NCBI GenBank assembly: GCA_009780795.1
Contig: WQZJ01000014.1
Span: forward strand, 1-16,794
Origin: Methanomassiliicoccaceae archaeon
Lineage (GTDB): Archaea > Thermoplasmatota > Thermoplasmata > Methanomassiliicoccales > Methanomethylophilaceae
DNA: 16,794 nt
Reading direction: 5' to 3'
Shown here piece by piece: positions 1 to 6,512 of the stretch. The notes under the pieces are model-generated. The model did not search any database, was not told the origin of the DNA, and saw only the letters and a program-made list of their open reading frames with translations. How positions within the stretch are numbered: the first letter of the stretch is position 1; the number at the start of each line of letters is the position of its first letter. The translations under genes and the position numbers were made by a program.

Positions 1-360
1 AGGTGCATGCTCTATCACCATGTCCGCCTTGGCCTCCGAATATTCGGCCGCCCTCTTCAGTCCCCACGGTATCGCGACACCCGACGGCTCCACGATGACG
101 ATCTCCGGATCGTACGTGTCATGCAGCTTAGCCAGCGTTTCAGAGAACGTGCCGGCTATCTGACAGCATATGCACCCTCCTGCGATCTCCTTTGCCTTCA
201 GCCCGTGGGACTCTATGAATTTCGCATCGACGTTTATCTCGCCCACGTCATTAACAACGATGGCGATCCTGTGACCTCTCTTCATGAGTTCGTCGACGAT
301 CTTCATGACGGCGGTCGTTTTTCCGCTTCCCAAGAACCCTGCGATCTGCGATACCTTCAT
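1..360 (-). CDS. CobW/G3E-family P-loop GTPase (3' part beyond the left edge)
   Basis: The frame is open from ATG at 358-360 to the window edge, giving 120 N-terminal residues. The P-loop GFLGSGKTT lies at residues 8-16, the CobW-type metal motif GGCICC at 61-66, and an EPSG switch segment at 91-94. This combination defines the CobW/COG0523 branch of G3E GTPases, which act as metal (Zn or Co) chaperones or cofactor-insertion GTPases. The gene lies downstream of, and in the same direction as, a corrinoid protein and a thiol-zinc methyltransferase, so a role in metal or corrinoid loading of those proteins is a reasonable inference but is not shown by the sequence. A TATA-like box about 35 bp upstream suggests it can be transcribed on its own. 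The C-terminal CobW domain cannot be seen. Confidence 0.9.
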   Translation of the reverse strand, partial: MKVSQIAGFLGSGKTTAVMKIVDELMKRGHRIAIVVNDVGEINVDAKFIESHGLKAKEIAGGCICCQIAGTFSETLAKLHDTYDPEIVIVEPSGVAIPWGLKRAAEYSEAKADMVIEHAP

Positions 361-394
361 GATACTACCTTATCCTCACTGATTTGCCGTAAAA

Positions 395-404
395 GAATAT
401 AAGT
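395..404 (-). promoter_or_regulatory. TATA box for the CobW-like GTPase gene
   Basis: On the minus strand the sequence reads ACTTATATTC. It is centred about 25 nt upstream of a predicted start of transcription near 373, which would give a leader of roughly 13 nt containing AAGGT before the ATG. The call is by pattern only. Confidence 0.45.
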
Positions 405-438
405 TAAAAAGTTTGGGGAAAGCGATTAAGTACTCTGT

Positions 439-1530
439 TTACCAGTCCACTTTTCCGTACGCCTTGGTCGTGTCGACAACGGCCTTGATGTTCTCCAGTT
501 TCGTGTGAACATCCGGGGGAACCTCGCATCCGCTCGCGATGATGTATCTCGAGCCGAGTCCCCTCTTGCACAGTGCCGTCTTGACCTCCTGACAGAGGTC
601 CTTCGTGACCTGGGTGATCTTCTCTACGGTGCCCCTTATGAAGAGCTGCGGGTCGATCTGACCACCGACGAGACAGTTGTCGCAGTATCCTTTCTCGATG
701 GTCTCGGCTGCCGACGGTGATCCGGGGATCAGCGGGTAGTAGGCCATCGAGTATATGGCGGGCGCGAACTTCGTGATCTGGGTGTCCAGGTGCGGCAGGT
801 CGGCGCAGTTGTGTATGGCTACGGCCATTCCCTCTTTCGCGGTGAGCGCGTTGAGGTCGCCGGCGTACTTCTTGCAGCCCTCGAACTCATCGTACTCTGC
901 GTCACCGAGGCACGAGTAGTTACCCCAGAGGTAATCCCAGCAAAGTCCGGCGCAGCCGGTCTTGGCGAATCCCTTTACCATTTCGACATCGTACTCGGTC
1001 ATCGTCGCCAATGCCTTGTGGACGGCGGACGGGTTGGTGAACATATCCATGAACAGCCTCTCTGCGCCTGCGCTCTGGGAGAGCGCGAGCAGCGGACCCT
1101 CAAGGAATCCTGCGGTGATGACCTCGGTTTTGAGGACATCGCAGAAGAGCTTCGTTCCCTCGAGTATGACGGCCGACCTTCCTTTCGTGATGTCCGGGAC
1201 GACGAATTTCTCGTAGTCCTCAGTGTTGTTGATGAGGTACTTGTCGACGAACGGAGTGTTCTCCTTGTCGAATCTGACGCCCGCACCGAGGTCGCCTGCC
1301 ATGACGGAAAGGTCCATCAGGCCGATGGCAAAGTCGAAGTCGAACGCTTTCTGTCCCTCTATGAACGCCTGAGCGAAGAGCTTCGCATTGTGCGCCCAGT
1401 CCTGGTACGAGACGCCACCGTTGACGAGTTTCCTGTTCACACCGCATGCAATCGGGTACGTTGAAAGCCTGTCGCCTTTCTGGTTCGTAAGCCCGGCCAT
1501 AACTCTCTCAATATGAGACATCTCTGCCAT
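439..1530 (-). CDS. UroD-fold methylcobamide:thiol methyltransferase (MtaA/MtbA/CmuA family)
   Basis: This 363-residue protein has the uroporphyrinogen-decarboxylase fold used by methylcobamide:coenzyme M methyltransferases. The zinc-thiolate motif H-x-C...C can be seen: H-N-C at about residues 240-242 and the distal Cys at about 335 in ASGCEVPPD. The family moves a methyl group from a methylated corrinoid protein to a Zn-bound thiol, in methanogens coenzyme M. ATG 1530 was chosen over the in-frame TTG at 1536 because GAGGTG sits about 8 nt upstream of the ATG. It follows the corrinoid-protein gene directly (stop at 1533-1535), so the two are co-transcribed and probably form one methyl-transfer pair. 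No substrate-specific MtaB/MttB-type gene lies in the window, so the methyl donor is unknown. Whether it is MtaA, MtbA or a paralogue cannot be decided here. Confidence 0.88.
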   Translation of the reverse strand: MAEMSHIERVMAGLTNQKGDRLSTYPIACGVNRKLVNGGVSYQDWAHNAKLFAQAFIEGQKAFDFDFAIGLMDLSVMAGDLGAGVRFDKENTPFVDKYLINNTEDYEKFVVPDITKGRSAVILEGTKLFCDVLKTEVITAGFLEGPLLALSQSAGAERLFMDMFTNPSAVHKALATMTEYDVEMVKGFAKTGCAGLCWDYLWGNYSCLGDAEYDEFEGCKKYAGDLNALTAKEGMAVAIHNCADLPHLDTQITKFAPAIYSMAYYPLIPGSPSAAETIEKGYCDNCLVGGQIDPQLFIRGTVEKITQVTKDLCQEVKTALCKRGLGSRYIIASGCEVPPDVHTKLENIKAVVDTTKAYGKVDW

Positions 1531-1532
1531 GT

Positions 1533-2171
1533 TCAAAACACCTCTTTAAGCCATGCGACGCAGTCCTGTGCGTTCGCGTCCCTGTGGTCGGCACCTATCT
1601 CCTTCGCGAACGCGGGGGAGGTCGGTGCGCCGCCTATACATACTTTTACACTCTTTCTGTATCCGTTCTCAACGAGTCCGTCAACAGCCGCCTTCATGCC
1701 GTCCATGGTGGGCGTCATGAGCGTGCTCAGTGCGAGCACATCGATCTTGTTGTTCTTCGCCGTGTCGACGATCGTCTGTGTAGGTACATCCTTTCCGAGG
1801 TCGTTGACATCGAAACCGCCGGCAGTCAGCATCGTCTTGACGATGTTCTTACCGATGTCGTGCACGTCCCCCTCGACGACGGCCGTGATGCACTTCTTCA
1901 TCGATGCCATCTCGCTCTTCGGGATGGCCGGCAGGAGAAGGTCCAGTCCAGCGTACATCGTGTGCGCCGACATCAGGACCTGAGGCAGGTATACCTGGCG
2001 AGCTGCATATTTGTCACCTACGATCGACATTCCCTTAACGAGTCCGTTGTTAATTGCATCAAGAGCGTTCAATTTTGCGTCGAGGGCCTCTTTAGCGCCC
2101 TCTTTCGCCAGCTCCGGTTTACCGTTAACGACAGCATCGCTCAGTTTGTTGAGTATTGCTTCTTTCGACAA
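1533..2171 (-). CDS. Corrinoid (B12-binding) methyl-carrier protein, MtbC/MttC/MtmC type
   Basis: The 212-residue protein has the two-domain layout of methyltransferase corrinoid proteins: a helical cap (about residues 1-90) and a Rossmann-like B12 domain. The cobalt-ligand motif D-x-H-x-x-G is complete (D102, H104, G107 in GDVHDIGKNIV), as are the downstream LSTLMT and IGGAPTSP cobalamin-tail segments. It would carry the methyl group on Co between a substrate-specific methyltransferase and the adjacent MtaA-like protein. The start codon is TTG at 2171, supported by a strong GGAGGAAA Shine-Dalgarno 4-5 nt upstream. It is first gene of the operon; the preceding AT-rich gap supplies the promoter. 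The sequence does not show which methylamine, methanol, methylthiol or aryl-ether substrate it serves. Confidence 0.92.
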   Translation of the reverse strand: MSKEAILNKLSDAVVNGKPELAKEGAKEALDAKLNALDAINNGLVKGMSIVGDKYAARQVYLPQVLMSAHTMYAGLDLLLPAIPKSEMASMKKCITAVVEGDVHDIGKNIVKTMLTAGGFDVNDLGKDVPTQTIVDTAKNNKIDVLALSTLMTPTMDGMKAAVDGLVENGYRKSVKVCIGGAPTSPAFAKEIGADHRDANAQDCVAWLKEVF

Positions 2172-2248
2172 TTTGTTTCCTCCTTAATGCGGGAAATCGA
2201 TACACACCTATAATGGTGAGATATCTGAAGGGAAGGATTAACGGATTC

Positions 2249-2258
2249 GTATTTAATT
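2249..2258 (-). promoter_or_regulatory. Probable TATA box for the corrinoid protein / methyltransferase operon
   Basis: The minus strand reads AATTAAATAC. Transcription would start near 2225, leaving a leader of about 55 nt that includes the CACC...GGTG inverted repeat and the GGAGG ribosome site. Other AT-rich candidates lie nearby, so the assignment is tentative. Confidence 0.4.
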
Positions 2259-2455
2259 CATTAGATGGTTGGATGATGAATCCACCTTTTTTATTTTTAA
2301 ACAGGCTTTTTAACGGCAGTAAATAAAAATGAAAGGCGGTGTAGAGCTGGCGAATGGTACCCAAAAATATACTGGATTGATATTAAGGCGGCGTTCGGCA
2401 TCCATTCGTTCAATATTTAACAGTTGTCACATTCTTATTGGCCGTAATGGGATAG

Positions 2456-2466
2456 CTTAAATATAC
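2456..2466 (+). promoter_or_regulatory. TATA box for the 96-residue protein gene
   Basis: GCTTAAATATACG matches the archaeal TATA pattern. Transcription would begin near 2487, about 35 nt before the ATG at 2522. Confidence 0.5.
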
Positions 2467-2521
2467 GAAGGAAAGCTTCCCCTCTGATAGCGGAGATTAT
2501 CCGGATGCGGAAGTGAAAAAA

Positions 2522-2812
2522 ATGGAATTCGAAGAGTATATCGTCGATCTTAACGCGGATTGTGTGTGCGGATGTATGGACGGAGACCGCTTCCACAAGA
2601 TATTCCATTTCTCCAACGATTACGGTGCATCGGTGGTCTCGAACCCGAAGAAAAAGGAGTTCGCCGAGAAAGGATATCGCATACTTCTGATAAAGTTCAG
2701 CAACGCCACGGACTACAAGGTGGTCACGGCACCGATGTTCGACTCCAGCGTCCTGGAATGTGACACATGGGATCAGGCAGTGGAGTCGATGAAAAAGATA
2801 AAGGAATTATGA
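2522..2812 (+). CDS. Small acidic protein of unknown function with a CxCxC cluster
   Basis: I do not recognise this 96-residue protein. ATG 2522 was preferred to the in-frame GTG at 2513 because GGAAGTGA, a near-perfect Shine-Dalgarno, lies at 2509-2516 and would be inside the coding region otherwise. Visible features are a C-x-C-x-C cluster near residues 10-14 (CVCGC), followed by an alternating hydrophobic pattern that suggests a compact beta-rich fold and a C-terminal helix ending KKIKEL. There is no signal peptide or membrane segment. It has its own TATA box upstream and shares a terminator hairpin with the convergent isocitrate dehydrogenase gene, so it is a single-gene unit. Metal binding by the Cys cluster is possible but unproven. 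Confidence 0.75.
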   Translation: MEFEEYIVDLNADCVCGCMDGDRFHKIFHFSNDYGASVVSNPKKKEFAEKGYRILLIKFSNATDYKVVTAPMFDSSVLECDTWDQAVESMKKIKEL

Positions 2813-2835
2813 TGCCGGAGCATCATTTTGTTTTT
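2809..2835. terminator. Hairpin plus T-tract shared by two convergent genes
   Basis: ATGATGC (2809-2815) pairs perfectly with GCATCAT (2820-2826) around a CGGA loop and is followed on the plus strand by TTTTGTTTTT. The left arm contains the TGA stop of the 96-residue gene, and the right arm contains the stop of the isocitrate dehydrogenase gene on the other strand. Confidence 0.7.
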
Positions 2836-4049
2836 GCTTTGGCTATCGCGGCGTCCACATAGGATTGCCACACAGCTTTGATGTCAGACCTGGCCATCGT
2901 ATCCATGACGTACTGTGCGAACTCATCGCCGGTGGCGCCGTTGGACCTTCCGGTCATGGTTTTCTTCTTCTCGAACTGGCAGCAGATGTCCAATGCCATC
3001 TCAAGCTTCGCGGCCTTCTCGACCTCGCCCATGTGGTTGAGCATCATCGCGACCGCCTTTATCATGCTGGACGGGTCGGCGTACTGTGCACGGCCCTCGT
3101 CCACCATTCTCGGTGCGGAGCCGTGTATCGCCTCGAACATCGAATACTTCGAACCGATGTTAGCGGATCCGGCGGTACCTACGCCGCCCTGTATCTGTGC
3201 CGCCTCATCCGTCAGTATGTCGCCGTAGAGGTTGGGCAGTACCATCACCTTGAAGTCGCTCCTTCTGTAAGGGTCTATGAGCTTCGCCGTCATTATGTCG
3301 ATGAACCAGTCGTCCCACTTTATGCCAGGGTAGTCCTTGGCGACCGCCTCGGCGGTAGATAGGAACTTTCCGTCCGTTGTCTTCACGACGTTCGCCTTGG
3401 TGACCAGGGACACGTAATTTATCCCGGATTTCTTGGCGTGCTCGAAACCGGCGCGTATGATCCTCTCAGTGCCTATGGATGTGGCGACGCAGAAGTCGAT
3501 CGCCAACTCGTCGCTGACATCGATGCCGTCGCTTCCGAGGGCGTAGCTGCCCTCGGTGTTCTCCCTGAAGAACACCCAGTCCACTCCCAGTTCGGGGACC
3601 TTAACCGGCCGGACGTTGGCGAACAGATCGAGCTCCTTTCTCATCGCGACGTTAGCGCTCTCGATGTTCGGCCAGGGGTCGCCCTTCTTGGGTGTCGTCG
3701 TCGGCCCCTTCAGTATGAGATGACATTTCCTCAGTTCTTCGAGCGTGTCGTCCGGGATGGCCTTCATCACTTCGACACGTCTCTCAATGGTAAGGCCGTC
3801 GATAGTCCTTACCTCGATGTTGCCGCTCTTTATCCTGTCCGCGAGAAGATGTTCCATGACGATCCTCGCAGAATTACAGATATACGGACCTATGCCGTCA
3901 CCGCCGCACACACCTATTATGATCTTATCTATCTTGGAAAGGTCCGTCTCATCTTTTGATGCCTTCATTCTGCCGATTCTTTCCATCTGCTTCTTCAGAA
4001 GCTCTCCGAAGTGCTCCTGAGCCCTCTTTATGGCTGCCTCATCCACCAT
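2823..4049 (-). CDS. icd: Isocitrate dehydrogenase (isocitrate/isopropylmalate dehydrogenase family)
   Basis: This enzyme oxidatively decarboxylates isocitrate to 2-oxoglutarate. The substrate loop reads S-x-N-x3-R with a second Arg ten residues on (S131, N133, R137, R147 counted from the chosen start). That is the isocitrate dehydrogenase signature; isopropylmalate dehydrogenases have L-L-x-x-R here. The catalytic Lys sits in LVTKAN and the metal-binding Asp pair in NLYGDILTDEAAQ. The frame is open back to 4100, but ATG 4049 was chosen because AGGT lies just upstream and the TATA-like box at 4081-4090 would otherwise be inside the gene. The result is 408 residues with an N-terminal extension of about 40 residues ahead of the GGDGIGP loop. 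The cofactor-determining segment (HGSAPRMV) fits neither the classic NADP nor the NAD pattern, so cofactor use is left open. Confidence 0.85.
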   Translation of the reverse strand: MVDEAAIKRAQEHFGELLKKQMERIGRMKASKDETDLSKIDKIIIGVCGGDGIGPYICNSARIVMEHLLADRIKSGNIEVRTIDGLTIERRVEVMKAIPDDTLEELRKCHLILKGPTTTPKKGDPWPNIESANVAMRKELDLFANVRPVKVPELGVDWVFFRENTEGSYALGSDGIDVSDELAIDFCVATSIGTERIIRAGFEHAKKSGINYVSLVTKANVVKTTDGKFLSTAEAVAKDYPGIKWDDWFIDIMTAKLIDPYRRSDFKVMVLPNLYGDILTDEAAQIQGGVGTAGSANIGSKYSMFEAIHGSAPRMVDEGRAQYADPSSMIKAVAMMLNHMGEVEKAAKLEMALDICCQFEKKKTMTGRSNGATGDEFAQYVMDTMARSDIKAVWQSYVDAAIAKAKTK

Positions 4050-4080
4050 GTCATTACCTGCACAACCAATATACGCACGA

Positions 4081-4090
4081 TTCTTAAAGA
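4081..4090. promoter_or_regulatory. Near-palindromic TATA-like box between icd and the rluF-thi operon
   Basis: TTCTTAAAGA reads almost the same on both strands. It is placed to direct transcription leftward to icd (start near 4060) and rightward to the pseudouridine synthase gene (start near 4110). No TPP riboswitch pattern is seen in the rightward leader. Confidence 0.4.
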
Positions 4091-4138
4091 TGATGGTCAA
4101 TCACAACATTCATAACGTAACGATTCCGTCCGTTGTGC

Positions 4139-4879
4139 GTGAATTCCGAAAAGGTGCGGATAAATAAATTCCTGAGTGATTCAGGGTTCTGCTCCAGACG
4201 TGAGGCGGACCGCGCCGTGGATGACGGACGCGTGACGGTGGATGGTATCACAGCGGTCACGGGCATGACGGTGTCCCGTGACCAGATTATATGCGTGGAC
4301 GGACAGAGGCTGAACGACGCCGGCGGGACGGTGCTGATAGCGGTCAATAAACCTAGAGGGATAGTGTGCACCACCGAGAGCGGGGAGAAGAACAACATAG
4401 TGGACTTCATCGGATATCCGGAGCGCATATATCCGATAGGCCGTCTCGACAAGGATTCCGAAGGACTGATACTGATGACGAACAGCGGGGACCTGGTGAA
4501 CAGGATGATGAGGTCCCGGTACGGTCACGAGAAAGAATACATGGTCACGGTCCACAGGCCGGTGACGAAAACGTTCGTAGACAAGATGAGGGCAGGCGTC
4601 CCCATCCTCGGTACGATGACACGTGAGTGCATCGTCGAGAGGATCGGCGGCAGGAAATTCAGGATAGTGCTGACGCAGGGCATGAACCGTCAGATCAGAA
4701 GGATGTGCGAACATCTGAACTATGAGGTGGTGTCCCTAAAAAGGATACGCATACTTAACATAGAGTTGGGCGGTCTGAAGGAGGGCGAGTACCGCGACGT
4801 GACGAAAGAAGAGAGGAAGGTTCTGCTCGCCATGACAGAGCGCTCCAGGGAGAGCGGACGTGAAAGGAAGCAAAACTAA
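4139..4879 (+). CDS. rluF: RluF-type ribosomal/tRNA pseudouridine synthase
   Basis: The protein has an N-terminal S4 RNA-binding domain (RINKFLSDSGFCSRREAD at about residues 6-23) and a RsuA/RluB/E/F catalytic domain with the active-site Asp in GRLDKDSEGL (about residues 101-110). Segments NIVDF, AGVPILGT and QIRRMCEH are, from memory, close matches to E. coli RluF, which isomerises U2604 of 23S rRNA and U35 of tRNA-Tyr. GTG 4139 was chosen because it gives a short leader like that of RluF; TTG 4133 and GTG 4154 are alternatives, and no clear Shine-Dalgarno decides between them. It is the first gene of an operon, with thiS starting 15 nt after its stop. This family is essentially bacterial; archaea usually rely on other pseudouridylation systems, so transfer from bacteria is likely. 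Confidence 0.88.
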   Translation: MNSEKVRINKFLSDSGFCSRREADRAVDDGRVTVDGITAVTGMTVSRDQIICVDGQRLNDAGGTVLIAVNKPRGIVCTTESGEKNNIVDFIGYPERIYPIGRLDKDSEGLILMTNSGDLVNRMMRSRYGHEKEYMVTVHRPVTKTFVDKMRAGVPILGTMTRECIVERIGGRKFRIVLTQGMNRQIRRMCEHLNYEVVSLKRIRILNIELGGLKEGEYRDVTKEERKVLLAMTERSRESGRERKQN

Positions 4880-4894
4880 TATCGGAGAATGTTC

Positions 4895-5101
4895 ATGGCA
4901 ATAGGCATGAGGGTCAACGGGATCGTACTGGAAGCTCCGTCGCCCATGACCGTTAAGGAACTTATCATGAACGGCGGCTTCAGAGAGGACCGTGTGGCGG
5001 TCGAGCTCAACGGGAAGATCGTTCCAAGGTCAGAGTATGCCGACACCGTTCTGAAAGAGGACGATTCCGTGGAGATAGTAGGGTTCGTCGGAGGCGGGTG
5101 A
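4895..5101 (+). CDS. thiS: Sulfur carrier protein ThiS
   Basis: A 68-residue ubiquitin-like protein ending in Gly-Gly (GFVGGG), the C-terminus that is adenylated and turned into a thiocarboxylate to supply sulfur for the thiamine thiazole ring. The pattern MRVNG...T-V-K-E-L...VAVELNG-K-IVPR...DSVEIVGFVGGG is typical of ThiS/MoaD. ATG 4895 was chosen because GGAGA lies 6 nt upstream; ATG 4889 is too close to that site, and ATG 4907 is possible. The gene sits between rluF and thiF, and its TGA stop shares one base with the thiF start. A molybdopterin role (MoaD) is excluded by the neighbouring thiG and thiH. Confidence 0.93.
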   Translation: MAIGMRVNGIVLEAPSPMTVKELIMNGGFREDRVAVELNGKIVPRSEYADTVLKEDDSVEIVGFVGGG

Positions 5102-5736
5102 TGACAGTTCCGAGCAGGGACGAGCTGTATGCCGTCCTGGGTGCCCGGCATACGCCGCTGGTCCGTGACACCATAGGCAGGGCGAGGATAGGCATCGCCG
5201 GCCTCGGAGGTCTGGGGTCGAACGTAGCGATGATGCTTGCCAGGGCAGGGGTGACCGATATGGTGATAGCGGACCTTGATACAGTGGATATGAGCAACAT
5301 CAACAGGCAGAACTATTATCTGGACCAGATAGGCACGGCGAAGACCGACGCGACCGAGGAGCTGCTTAAGAAGATAAATCCGTACCTGCTCATAGAGAAG
5401 CATCATGTCCGTCTCGACAGGACGAACATCAAGTCGATATTCGGGCGGTGCGACATCGTATGCGAGGCGTTCGACATCCCATCCGAGAAGGCGACGCTCA
5501 TGAACGTCCTCTTCGAGGAATGCCCTGACGTGAGGGTGGTCTCCGGTTCCGGCATGGCGGGGTTCGGAAGGTCAAACGAGATAACGACGAAAAAACTATT
5601 CGATGATCACTATATCTGCGGCGACGGCATAGATATGGAGGATGTCATCGGCGGTCTGATGTCACCGAGGGTGAGCATCTGCGCCGGTCACATGGCGAAC
5701 GCTGTGATAACGATACTGATGAAAGGAGAGATGTGA
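5101..5736 (+). CDS. thiF: ThiS adenylyltransferase ThiF (short form)
   Basis: This E1-like enzyme activates the ThiS C-terminus with ATP. The nucleotide-binding loop G-x-G-G-L-G-S-N is at about residues 33-41, followed by an acidic strand (IADLDTVDMSNINRQ) containing the conserved D-x-V and N-x-N-R-Q elements that bind ATP/Mg. At 211 residues it is shorter than E. coli ThiF and lacks the two CxxC zinc motifs, matching the compact ThiF form found in thiSFGH operons of clostridia and other anaerobes. ATG 5101 follows GGAGG by 6 nt and overlaps the thiS stop (TGATG). The thiF stop overlaps the region just before thiG. Confidence 0.93.
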   Translation: MTVPSRDELYAVLGARHTPLVRDTIGRARIGIAGLGGLGSNVAMMLARAGVTDMVIADLDTVDMSNINRQNYYLDQIGTAKTDATEELLKKINPYLLIEKHHVRLDRTNIKSIFGRCDIVCEAFDIPSEKATLMNVLFEECPDVRVVSGSGMAGFGRSNEITTKKLFDDHYICGDGIDMEDVIGGLMSPRVSICAGHMANAVITILMKGEM

Positions 5737-5738
5737 GC

Positions 5739-6512
5739 ATGGCCGACGAACTTATCATTGGCAACAGAAAATTCCGTTCGAGATTCATACTGGGTTCCGG
5801 GAAGTTCTCTCTGGACATAACCAGGACGGTAATGGAGAACGGCGGTGCGGAGATAGCGACGTTCGCCGTGCGGAGGGCGAACGCTGGCGGTGAGGAGAAT
5901 ATATTGGATCACATCCCGAAGGGGCTGACGATACTTCCGAACACATCCGGGGCGAGGAACGCCGAGGAGGCCGTACGGATAGCGATGCTCGCCCGCGAAC
6001 TCGGATGCGGCGACATGATCAAGATAGAGATAATCAGGGATTCACGGTACCTTTTACCGGATAACTGCGAGACCATCAAGGCGACGAGGGCGCTTGCCGA
6101 TGACGGATTCATCGTAATGCCCTACATGATGCCCGACCTGTCCGCGGCGAGGTCAATGGCGGACGCGGGGGCGGCGGCGATAATGCCCCTGGGCTCGCCG
6201 ATCGGCAGCAACAAGGGACTGCTGACCAGAGATTTCATCAGGATACTGATAGATGAACTGGACCTTCCGGTGATAGTGGATGCCGGCATCGGAAGACCGT
6301 CGCAAGCGTGCGAGGCAATGGAGATGGGGTGCGCGGCGGTGATGGCGAACACGGCGATAGCCACCGCGGGAAACGTTCCGATGATGGCGAAGGCGTTCAA
6401 ACTGGCGATAGAGGCGGGGCGCATGGCGTACCTGTCCAAACTGGGCAGGGTCCTCAATAAAGGAGGGGAGGCGTCCAGTCCGCTGACGGGATTCCTAGAG
6501 GACATCAAATGA
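5739..6512 (+). CDS. thiG: Thiazole synthase ThiG
   Basis: ThiG condenses 1-deoxy-xylulose 5-phosphate, dehydroglycine and ThiS thiocarboxylate into the thiazole phosphate carboxylate. The TIM-barrel protein carries the Schiff-base Lys in MIKIEII (about residue 95), the phosphate-binding segment MPLGSPIGS, and the well-conserved VDAGIGRPSQA and ANTAIATAGN blocks. ATG 5739 is preceded by GGAGAG at 8 nt; the in-frame GTG at 5733 is too close to that site. The 257-residue length is normal. Its stop overlaps the thiH start (ATGA). Most archaea make the thiazole with the single-protein Thi4/THI1 system, so a ThiG here is unusual. Confidence 0.95.
   Translation: MADELIIGNRKFRSRFILGSGKFSLDITRTVMENGGAEIATFAVRRANAGGEENILDHIPKGLTILPNTSGARNAEEAVRIAMLARELGCGDMIKIEIIRDSRYLLPDNCETIKATRALADDGFIVMPYMMPDLSAARSMADAGAAAIMPLGSPIGSNKGLLTRDFIRILIDELDLPVIVDAGIGRPSQACEAMEMGCAAVMANTAIATAGNVPMMAKAFKLAIEAGRMAYLSKLGRVLNKGGEASSPLTGFLEDIK

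Larger units (their letters stand above)
2172..2521. other. AT-rich intergenic region between divergent genes
   Basis: No supported gene is visible in these ~350 bases. The stretch is clearly richer in A/T than its surroundings. It contains several TATA-like runs, the Shine-Dalgarno of the corrinoid gene at its left edge, a small CACC/GGTG inverted repeat near 2206-2218 in the corrinoid leader, and the promoter of the 96-residue protein at its right end. Confidence 0.6.

Noticed and set aside
7..402. A 131-codon plus-strand frame at the left edge
   Set aside because: The opposite strand encodes a CobW-type GTPase with intact P-loop and GGCICC motif over the same bases.
4050..4100. N-terminal extension of the isocitrate dehydrogenase to 4100
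   Set aside because: The extra 17 residues would span the TATA-like box at 4081-4090, while ATG 4049 has a ribosome site just upstream.
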